Shown here: one piece after another, positions 48,501 to 60,500 of the stretch | Position numbering within the stretch: the first letter of the stretch is position 1 | How the letters are laid out: each line of letters opens with the position of its first letter | Source: Balanoglossus misakiensis | Lineage: Eukaryota > Hemichordata | NCBI GenBank assembly: GCA_040954595.2 | Contig: CM082595.2 | Span: forward strand, 2,294,001 to 2,358,000 | Direction: 5' to 3' | Length of the DNA stretch: 64,000 nucleotides | Made by a program: the position numbers and the translations under genes | The notes under the pieces: model-generated | Seen by the model: the letters and a program-made list of their open reading frames with translations, nothing else | Told to the model about the DNA's origin: nothing | The model's database searches: none

Positions 48501-51500
48501 CCACTTGGCTGTGGTTTTAGCATTGAAATGGGAGTTTGTGCCTGTATGTAAACAGTCGGTGTAAGATTTGACAGCATATATTCTGAATTAAATTGCAGTT
48601 TGACAGTGCAGGGTTTGGGAAGGATAGTTGATTTCAATCAAATGTGATCTGTTGTACGTAAATACCTTTGCAACTGTTTATGATTCATTTGAGTTTTAAA
48701 CTCTGATATCAGCTTGGACACGGAAATTCCCCTGCAAAGTACCAGGTACATGGCTTATGAGAGTCTCTTGCAATGTTTAACCAGATACACAATGCATTGG
48801 CAATGCCTATCTCTGGTTTCGGAGTAAAGTACCTTGAAGGGCACGGCATCATTGGTACTTGGTCTCTAGCGATGATGTAATCAAGTACAGTCAATGAATT
48901 TTTAAGTGTGTGAAATGTCATTCTGTGCTGTGTACATACAGCATACTGTACACGAATACCTGTGAATTTTAATGGGCAGTCAACGCCTGGTAATGCTAAA
49001 TCCCCCCTCCCTTAATTGAGTTTGCTGCAAGCGCTAATGTGTGCAACCGGTACGGTCGAGGCACATAAACCATATCTTCTAGTGCATACCTGAAATTCCA
49101 GAATTATGACATACTGTCATTCACAAATCACATGAACGGAAAAATCAGGATGTAGAAATGTACATCACATTTTGGAACATGTAGGTTTCCCCTTGTTAAT
49201 CAATTTGATAGTGGAACAAAGATCTAATGTTAAACACTTCCACGGCCAATTTCATACCTGTGTTCTTAAGTCTCGTAGAAAAAAATCACAGAGATATTAT
49301 TAAACACTCGACCACTTGCTGTGATTGATCTAAGCGACCAGCACTGAAAAACACACATCAATCATCAAGTTTATTTGACAACAAACAGATCCACTTCATA
49401 AATCAGATTGCAATGAAAACAACTGAGTGGAAACAGTGTAAACCTCGAAACGTACTTCACACGGACTACCAGTGCAAAGTACAGGAGTCAGGTTTGGGTA
49501 TCCTTAATCGTTGTCGTCATGAGTCTTTCTGGGTTTTCTCGTGGTCTAGTGCTAGTCTCTGGTTTCTCTCCCGGTCTTAATTTAAAGAGAAATGGGGCCC
49601 GCCGGTTTAGTGACATTTCATCATTGCAGAATTCACGTATTTGATAACATTATTATCATGATTATTATCGCGATCTCAAGTTTATATCAAATGACAAATT
49701 GGAACCTGTTGGCGGAAGATTGGGGGGGAAATCATTTTTGGACCATATCGGAAAAGCAGAAGGCTGTTGAGATTTTTTTTGTAAACTACTTGTACATACC
49801 AAATGCATTTATGATCTGAAATTAAATTATTGGGCTGATATGGTACAGAAGTGCTGACTTCACTGATATATGGTTATTTGTGTAAAATTGTCACGTAAAT
49901 ATTGAAATTGGGAACAGACATGCCAATGTCAATTTAATGAAGATATATTGTAATGTGTACATGTACACTATAAATCAAATTATTTATGTCTTTACAGCTG
50001 AAGATTTGAAAAAACTGGTGAAACCCAACATTGTATCCCTATTGTAATGCAACATTGAAAACAGTGGCTTGTGGTTACACCAGGAATGCAAGGCCAAATT
50101 AATAAAAAAAAGTTTACTACTGCATATAACAGAATAGAAGAGCCAGAAAAAAACCCTTATTTGCTGCTTCGATCGTAAAATCCACCTTGAATGAGACTCT
50201 TAATAGACATATAACGACATCTAGAGAGATCGAGAGAGAGAGATCATGTATACTAGGTGGATCATAAAAGATTATGGTATAATTCTGCAGCTAGTAAAAT
50301 CTTCCCCTTGGCTATTGATGGGTTGAATTGAAGTTCAAAACCCACTTCTATATTTGACTCGGCCAAGGTCGAGTAATTAAGTGGGGTCTGCGTGAAGCAT
50401 GAAAGGATTGTATTAAAATCGCAATAGTTTCACATTTTCATTCAGAATCATTCTGTTCTAGTTCGTTGTTCTATCGCCAGCATGGAATTGGTGCAGTAAA
50501 AGAAAACTGTGGTTATTAAGCCGTTAATCAGAGGTCTAGGTCATTTCATGGTTAGTTGCATTTAGATGAATGTGAATCGAAATTGCAATTCATGTTGTCA
50601 CAGCCTAAAAAAGTCTCTGGGGGGTTGACCCTGCAGGATTTTTAACCTGTTGGTATGACCCCACATTGAACTTGCATGCTGACCACTTGCATGTATGCTA
50701 CCACTGTGAAAGCGTGTGTATATAATTATGTCCAGGGGATTTTCTGATTGTCAAGTATGCGTGTTTACATATATACTATGAAAGATATGCCACCAATTAC
50801 TAGGAACATTCTCCTCCAACACAATTTGGAGTATGGGTGTCAAAACATACATTGTTCCAGTATCAAATGTTTGCAAAACATTTCACTGTATACACATCAA
50901 AATTGTTGTGCCAATAGTTGTTGGCTTTGTATAAATGTAAAAATACATGTATTCAAGTGTAGGTCAAATTCAAATATTCACCGTATGTTCACACTTATCA
51001 ACAATGGATTAATTTGTTTCCAATCATAACAAGAAGTGAAACGTTGCTTTGCATGAATATGGTATGTAAGATATAGATGACTCAGTATTCTGACAAATAT
51101 TATCACTCTAAAAAGTCTGTCGTATTAGAAGCAGAAGTTTAGTTATTACAGACTCTGCTAAGTATTTTTCTGTTTGTTTATGAAATAAATAATGTGACTA
51201 AAGAGGCAGAACCTCAGAATTCTTTTTAGCATTCCTGAGTTGCTATGCAACGGACAGCATGGTGTGAAATCTGTGCGTCTGGACAAATCTCTCTAGAGGG
51301 CGCCTTATTTATAACCTGTGGATGTGGCATTGTGATGTTTGTTTATTTGTTTATTTGTTTGTTTGTTTGTTTGTTTGTTCAGTGACTGCTTCAATTGTAC
51401 GTGTTTAAATTGTTGGAACATGTCAAATAAATTTCAAACTGTTTGGCTGGAATAAATGCTTCGTTTATTCTCTTGCTGAGGTATGTATTAATATTTGACA

Positions 51501-54500
51501 CTTTTCTTGCATTTTCACAGATCTAGAGATTGGAGATAACAGTACGTGCCAACATGATGGTTGTTCAAAGCTTGCCACAAAGGTAAGTGTGAAAGCTCTT
51601 GACACCTTCAGTCATCAAAACGGAGATATCCTATTAATATTATATGGCAGTATGTGTGTGGCATGAAAATGAAAATCCATGCAGAAGTCAAGGTGTGTGG
51701 ATGGGTGTGTACATATCCAGAATGTCATCACGAATCCCTCATAAAAAATCCACAGTGCCATCTGAACAAATTGTTTCCATATTTGCTGTTTTTTTGTACT
51801 GTAGGTGTGCCACCACCCTGAATGCAAAGTTCAGGATAACATGAACCCGTTGATACTGTGCGATGCGTGCGACATGGAACTCCATTCGACTCAGCATTTT
51901 AATGGACATTTGAGACTGGACGTGAGACCACATGGTAGGTCACTTTTAACCTTCAGTGACCACGGTTATTTTTATTTCCAGAGAAGTACTTAGCTCCTGT
52001 ACAAAATATACTTGTAAGAAAGTTATGAGAACCTTATAAGATATTCCCTGCATTGGTTGCTATGCACTGGTTACATTTCATCCGCCATTTTGAATATCGT
52101 CGCTTGATTTTTATCAGCTAAGTGCTCACCTGTGTTTCATATCTGTACATGAGTAATACTACTTGAAGTAAAAATGCATTTAAGTAGTATAAGTGTAAAA
52201 TTGATTACAAATTGGATGACTTGACAGGTTTGGTTTTTCAGTGCAATTACTGGTGTTACTTTTGAACTGGCTGTCATTTATCTTTCCAAATTGATCATTT
52301 GGGGTTGCAAAAAAATGCCACAACCTGGATATATTCATCAATCACAGAAAATTACTTTTGATGTAACGAAGCTTAAGTGGATAAATCAGGAACACAATTA
52401 CACCGCTTTTCCCATTTCCAAGAAATCACGTCATTTAGTTCCGTGAAATGACTGATGGAATGTGACAGATTTGGTCATTACTAATACTGATGGATCAGAC
52501 ATGGTGTTTCTATAATGAGACATAGACTCAATCCCCCAAGCACTTGCATGTAAATGGCAATTATAACTACAGTGTGTACATGTAAATTTGGGTAAGACTA
52601 GTAGTTGTTTCCATGGTTACATGTGTGTTGTACACAACTTTCCATTGGCAGCTCAATGCTGGATATGATAAGGGGTTACTGTACTGTACTGTACTGTACT
52701 GTACTGTTTCATCATCATTGTTAATTACTTCTACCATATCCAGGTACTTCACTTGGACGCAGCGTATCAACCCGATCCTGTCCAGCCTCAGGTCCTCTGT
52801 CAGATGTTGAAAACACAGAAACAGTCAAAGGTGACGATGATGACAATGATAAACAGAATGATGAAATAGATGGGCCTATATCGTAAGTGTTGTTTTCTTT
52901 CAGTCTCAGAATATGTTAGTTGTGAGTTATGGTGTTTTGCATTTCTGACTTTGTTGTCTTTTGCTTCACATATAGCTACAGAAGTGTAGCTTTCTGTGGC
53001 TCATAACAGAATTTGATACAACCAATTAATCCTTTCAGTGCAGCAGATTGTTTTTCTTTTATTGTCTACACAATGCCAGTCTGTTCAGTAATACGTAAAT
53101 GCAATATAACATGAAGTCTTTTATTCTACTCAACTCAAGCGGAAAATTAAATTGAATTGCAATTAAATTTTACCTTTATGAATATTACTGTGATAACACA
53201 GGAATGAAATATTTATTGCCATCGTCATCAGTGGTGCGAGGCTATGGAATGGGTCGTTCGACCTCTGCTTTCCATTCTCTGGTTTCAAGAGATAACAGAT
53301 ATGTGTAGTTGACATCAATAGCCGATGCATGATTGTACATTTTTCTGTTGTATGAAAATCAAGAAATAAAAGAAAACTGTCTGTTAAATAACCCTAATTT
53401 ATTCGTTATTTGACCTTTGACCTCCCAGGGACGCCAAGGAGAAAATCTCAAAGAGAGCGTCGAAATTACAGAGGAAGAAAGCGTATCGAAGACACCATAC
53501 TGATGTAAGTTATAAATATTGTGTTTGTGGAATGTTATCATAATTTAATTCAAAGATTATGACTGGGTCCATGTGATTCGCCTCGATCATCAAAGTTCAG
53601 GACAGATCATCAACATTTGTAATAGTTCTCAAATTGTCAGCATCATGAAAACATTGAAAGCTTTTCGTTTTCATGAATAGGTCCACACAAAACATAACTA
53701 AAGGATGGAAAAGTTTGAGATATTGCAGTTGTCTGTAAACTTATTGTTCGGATCTGTCTGCCTTTTTTAACCCCTCACCAGACATGGCTGAGATATGGTA
53801 GAATCAGAAGTGAGATAAAATTAATCTGTGATAACAGTCTGTCTGTCTGTGCAGTGGACAGGTGTCACTATATCTTGCTCTTTTTAGCAGGTTTGAGATA
53901 TCGTGATTGTGAACCGACAAAACAAGCACAAATTTTTGACAACCTTTGGAGGGAATGCTACTTATTGTATGTTACATACAATCAGACAAGCTGACCTGGC
54001 AGGCGGTCAAAACTTCACCTATTGTTGTCGGAATATCCAGGGGAATTATACCTAGGCAGACTAGACATTGTTTGAACAGTGTCATTAGCTTTCACAAAGG
54101 GAACGTTGACATAATTGTCTTTGTAAAGAAAGACAGCTCTCACGTCTGATCTTTTGTAAAATAACCACCTGTAAAACAACACTATTATGAGCTTTTAAGA
54201 GTGATTTATCTCCTGAAGTTTGACATCCAAAACAATACCTGTTATACAAGTACACATTCCGGTGTTTATTAATGGGCCTGCAAAGCAAACCCCTTGCACA
54301 TTAAAAATTTATTGACTGGAATAATTAACAGAGGACAACATTCTTTGAATAGTTTCACGTGAAATGTGCCATTGTACTTCAGATTTCATTTGGTCATAAA
54401 CTTTTAGAACACTGCAAAGAAAATAAAGTGATGTAGAAATTGGTATGTAATAAGGAATGTGTTGTTTTTCTGTGGTTGAAGTGGTTGTTCATGAAATTCA

Positions 54501-57500
54501 AATAGATTGCATTGCTCTTAAGGTATAATGCGCTTCGAAAATCAAAGTCTTAATCTTTTCTCATATTTTGCTCAAGGCAGATTTAGATTATTGTCTCTTA
54601 GAGTTGAGAATAACAATCAGGAGTCACCTTGCAAAATTTGGAATGAGAGAGCTAAGTTGTCTCAAATTTGAAATTCAAAATGGCTGCCAGTCTTTGTTAA
54701 CTCTTTAGGCAAGTTCTACCATACAGGTTTATACAAGCATGCCTTCATTCATTTCACACACACATACACATTGTAGCTTTTTCTTTCATGCTTAGGTCAC
54801 ACGCTCCAGCAAAACACTAGAAACGGTTCACGGTAACGATAGCGACGAGGCATCAGCAGAAACACACAATGCAGACAAACTGCCAAGAAAGTCATCTATT
54901 ACCAAGGTGAAGACACAATCAGAGGATGCCTTGTTTTGTTTGTGTTGATTTGTTTGTTTTTGTTTAGCTTAGTTTAGTTTTGTTTGATTTAGTTTAGTTT
55001 ATTTAATTTAGTCATAGAGTAGTTTAATAATAGTTATGATTTTTGTTTCGTGTGTTTACTGCTCACATAGCCCATCTCACTGCACTTCATTTTTCCTATT
55101 GCACAAGGTCAGTTTGTAACTTCAGACTTTTAGCGCAGGAACAGTGTTTTGATTAGGTCAAGGAAACATCCTTGATTGGGTACAATCATTTCTGGTATGG
55201 CAGGGAACAGTCCTTGAATAATTGGATATCCCCTGGGGAACTGGGGTGAAATAAATCTGAACCTTGATACTGTGTTTCCACCTTAGTTCCTATTATAACT
55301 TCTGGTTTTCAAACACGCCGTCATACATGTATCTCTGTATAGCATCACTCTCATTCGCCATGTTCAGATATAGATGTAGATTATATATGCACATTGTAAC
55401 AGCTATCCGGTGTATTTCTTTTTATCATTCAGAACCAGAGCAGAGAATGGTTCTCCTTGAAGTTTGACATGATGGGCAAAGACGACATTGAAATTGTGGC
55501 AGCGATCAAAGGCAGATCACTAAGGTAGATATATTATAACAACTGTGATCAGTTTCTTTGTCGATGTGTAAGTTTTTGTGCGGTCTTTTTCATCCAGTAA
55601 AGTTCATGTACTGTTCTTGCTGCTATCGTGATTTGCTTAACAATTGAACTATTGTTTGTTTTAACCAGGGAAGCATTGGAGGGTATTTTCAGTGTCCGTA
55701 AATTAGACCTTGATTCTGTGAATATATTCTTGGACCAATCCAATACACCCCTACCACTACAGTTTGAGACCTATCCACTTGGTGGTCATAGCCTCATAGT
55801 CAAAGGTGAGTATCTTTGTAGCATTCATACAAGTTTATTATATGACTTCTCATCTGCAGTCATCTTAATTTTCCCGGAATATTTGTGTTCTCCTTTTCAG
55901 CCAAAGACCCTGTGAAGGATGGAGAAGATTTCCGACGAAGTCATATTTACAATGTCTCATCCAGAACCAGAATTAAAGAGAAAGAAAAAGAAAAAGAAAA
56001 AGATAAGCTGAAAGGAGTAAGTCACACACACGCAAAATATATCATTTAGCAAGCTGAAGATTATCACTAAGACTTACCTGTGCATGTCAGAGTTCAGAAT
56101 GCAATAATTCATACTGGAGAAATAATTCATTAAGATATCTGATGGTGGAAATTGATCTCTTCGGTGCGACTGTTATGAATCATTTTGTCCTATGTATCAT
56201 ATCTCCGTGGTAATTTCTCAGACATCTTGAATGGCTCTGTTCATCTTTGTTTTTGAGATCTAATCAAACGCGGTTGATCAGCAATCATTTTATTCGCTTT
56301 ATCGTGTATACATGTGACCAATTTTAATGGATTTCTGACAAAATCTGTGATTTCATCTGATGGCTAACTGTAGTCTGCAAATGCCAGTACTTCCCACACA
56401 CAGTACATGTAAGCAGTGATTTCTTTGAAAGACAGCATAGTAGATATAAATGTCAGATATCGAAATAATTTTTCACTTCTGGTCATGTTTACAGAGTCAG
56501 CGGGGTTTGAAAAATATCATCTCTTTATTTGGTGAGACCATGTCGCCCTTGAACCAAAGTGGTTACCCTGGCAACACACCATCATCTGCGGATTACAGAA
56601 GACCCAGACTCTCAGATGTCTTTGTGAATAAAGTATGTCTTATAATATCATGTACTACCTTAAAGCTGTGATTTCAGTACATTACTACCTCTGTGGAAGA
56701 TAAAGTGGCCTGCACACAGAATGTTATATGAGCACCAGCACAAACCCAGTGTATTACATTGTTCTCGTTTGACAATAGACGGTTTAAACATAGCTCCAGG
56801 CATGATTACTGTGCATGGGTGATTCCAGTCTTGTAATCGTCCTATGAATGACAGAACCTGTAATGAAAGGTTTAAACCTGCATTATGATGACATAATTGT
56901 GATTGCTAGGTTAAGCACAAGCCAGTGATTTCAAAATAAATGTACAACTTGCTCCTTAAAACCACGGAAATACTGACATAATAATCAAAAGTTTCAGCCG
57001 ACGCTACTTCAATAATTTATGGTATATACCTTGAATAACATGCGCATACATAATTGTAATCACTGCTCAGAAGACACAGGGCTTTCAGCTATGTCAGTAC
57101 ATGCATGTATTTAAAAAATTAATCAATATCCGCTTTTGATAAGACATTATCAAACATTGCCATCATGAAAAATTCAAAACCCATCTTGGTCAGATACAGC
57201 CTGGGTGGATAGTAGATAACACAATGATTCAGTTTTGTTAGATTGGCGATAAGGATGAAAATTGATAAGGAGACATTATTTTACGTATTTGAAGATATAT
57301 GTTTCAAGAATCTAAGTCCATATTTACAGATGGTGCATGAGTTTCTTGGTAGGTTCTACTAATTGACTTTGTCTCAGTCTTGTGTGTTTTGGTGTTAATG
57401 GTGATTCAGTTGTAATTTCTAGACCGAGAGATCATCTGGTTGCATATAGCATAAACGCAGCTCGGTGTACCCGAGCTCTGGGGTCGTTAAGAGGTCAAAC

Positions 57501-60500
57501 CACACCTGACAATGCGTTCACCTGCTTGGATCCGATTCCATTATGTGTGATTGAAGAAAGTGGGTGGGGCGTGCTTCTATTGTGCGTAGTTGATCTCCCC
57601 ACGCGCATTATTCGAGACAAGAGATCGACTGAGCAAGCATAATGAAAGTGGGATTCTCCTGGGGTTCCGTAATGGGGTGAAGATTGAATCTGTGATAATA
57701 CCAGACTTTCTATTTTGGGCCAGATAGTGATGTGAAGAGTAGTCGATGATGGCCTAGCAGTGCACACACAAGAACAGAATTCAGGGGTGGCTTTGTTGTT
57801 TTGGCAGTGTTTCTGCAGGGCACTGCGTTTGGACTGTAGAGTTCATTAAAGAGACAAAGTTGCTTGCCTTTGACATTATTTGGGTTATTATATAAAAAAA
57901 GCGTGTTTGTTATAAGGATTCTAGTAAATCAGCAAGTCCCAAGACTGGGAATCTTTCATGCTTGGCGTAGTCAGAAAGCAAAGCCTGCAGCCATGTTTAG
58001 TTGTCCATTGTAAAAAGCACACAGTGCGATACACTGGGTTTTCTGTGTGACATAGGTGCCACCCTTCCCACGGGATTAAAGCAATTACAATTACTGTCAG
58101 GGTTTTTCATGTGGAATGGACTAATTGAAAAATGTGTGCGTCTGTGGATAAGAATGCTCAGTAGTTGTGATTTAGAACAGTGATACCTCTGTCGCCTTTA
58201 TATATGTTCAGTTCAGTGTTGAAACAAAGGGATTATTCAAATCACAGTATATGTTGAGAGGAGGTTTGCTTCAAACATGACGATTCCAAGGGTCAGGAAA
58301 AGGTGTTCGGTATAGGTATCTGGATATAATCTTATAGTTGTTAACACATTGATTATAATTCTCAGTAATTATTGTCAATTTCAGGAAAAAGAAAAGCTGC
58401 AATCTCTGTCAGAGAAGCTGGAAAGTTACTCGATCAACGGGATACCAGACATGCCTGATCTACTGACATTTCACAGACACAAAGAAGACAGTGATGGGAA
58501 TTTGTATGCTTTGGTAGGTCTATAATAATAATAACATTTGGTGTTATACTGGCATGGACATTGGCATTGTTCAATTTCTCTCAGAGCGAAAGAAACTGCC
58601 CTCTAGTGATGACTCTAGTCAATTCTGTAATGTATAGAATTCTATAGGTATCCTATAGATTTCTGTATAGTTTTGGATCCTATTTCTATTGAATTCTATA
58701 GAAATGCCATAGAATTTCTTAGAAGATTTATCGTAAGGGGATGTGGGGCCTTTTAATTCTTACGATGTACTGCAATTTGTTGACAGGGTGCGTGGACAGA
58801 TGTGGTGGATGGGGTGGAAACAATGACAAAGAAAGAAAGAGACCAACAAGAAGCAATCTGGGAAATCCTAGTGACAGAGGTCAAATATATCAATAAGTTG
58901 AAGGTCATCATGGAGGTGAGATCATGATTTTTATGATGTTGACAAAGAGAGATTCTTGACCGTGAAACTCCCTTCACGTAATTTCAAACACACTGAAAGA
59001 AAGTATGTCAGAGTTTTATATTAGTATATTAATCTTCTGTGAGATGTACTACCTGTAAGTTTCACCATATGAAGTAAAGCATTATTGAGAAACTGATTTG
59101 TTGTTGTACTTTGCAGGTTTTCTTCAGCACGTTGTTAAATCTTCAAGAAGAGTGGCTGTTGAATGAGGTAAGTTCATATGTTCTTGGAAAATCCCAGAAT
59201 TCGAGACCACTTCTTGGAAAATGAAACTTACTCCGGGACTGCCATAAAATGTTGATGATTGCATAAAACTTGACAAAAATACTACATGTTCACTTTATGT
59301 TTTGTTTCTTTATAACCTAGATTGATTCTGAAAAATTGTTCAGCAACCTACAAAATTTGCTCGATGTCCATGAAACTTTTTGGCGAGAAAACCTAGTGAA
59401 GATTGTTCAGAAAGGTCGACAGACTAGAGAACCACTCTCCCCAGAATTAGTGGCAGAGGCATTTCGTAATGTAAGTTGAATATATTCACTGTGTCTGAGT
59501 CTTTTGGTTATTTTCTCAGTACTTTTCTTGTTTTCTTGTGGAAATAATAGTTGGCTAAACTATGGTCATGAAAGGGTGCAACTTTGGTGTCAAGTCGATG
59601 ACCCAAAACTAAGTGACATACTTAAGGTATAACATCCCTCCAGCTCTTCAAAATATCATCGATATCAGTTTTACAATGACCAACTTCAGGATGGCGCCAG
59701 ACGCCATGTTTTATCACCGCACATTATGGCACCTTATCTAATCTGTCTTGTAATGATGAGTGGGGTCATCGTGACCTCTGGGGATGTGACTGTCATGAGA
59801 GCGTACTGAGATGGCATAGAATGATAATGGCATATGATGTCATTGTTCAAAGAAAAAGAAAGCCTTATCTTCATGGAGCATTTTGTTGTTTCAACGTGTG
59901 ATATTGTGTGCACATCACCAATGATATATTTGCCCTGTGTCGATCTCTACTCTCTTACAGTTTGAAAAAAGATTTGGTGGATATGTGAAATACTGCATAG
60001 AAGAATACTCCTGTGTTATTTACATGAAGGCACAAATGAAGGAAAATGAACTTTTCAAAGTTTATGTTGAGGTAAGACAGTGATATGAAGGCTCAGAATG
60101 ATAGTGAATGAGTTGGTGCAAATGAATAAATGAATCCAGTATTATACGGCTCAACTGATTGGCTGAAAAATGCAAAGTAAGCAAACTGACACAGTATGCA
60201 ACTTTTACACATTTCTGTTTTAGTTGGTGTTTTTGTTCGGGAACATTTTGTGTCACTTCTGTTAAAGCATGTTTTCATGATTTTGTACTGTCTTCACAGT
60301 GGGCTGAAAATCAGAAGAGATGCAATCGAATGAAGCTCGGCGATCTACTTGTGGGTCCAATGCAACGACTTACAAAGTATCCACTTCTTCTCAAGGCAGT
60401 TGCTTCCAAAACAGAACCGTCACAAGCCAAAGATGCTCTATCCACTGCAGTATGTATTCTCTCTCATCTCGTCACTTCTTTTGTCAGCCTGAATATGATA

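Larger units (their letters stand above)
45533..51520 (+). other. PLEKHG5: PLEKHG5 intron 1 (6.0 kb)
   Basis: The donor is GTAGGT at 45533 and the acceptor TTTTCACAG ends at 51520. It contains a run of 15 cytosines (46656-46670) and a GTTT microsatellite (51336-51379). I see no gene inside on either strand; the open frames are short and random-looking. Confidence 0.65.
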
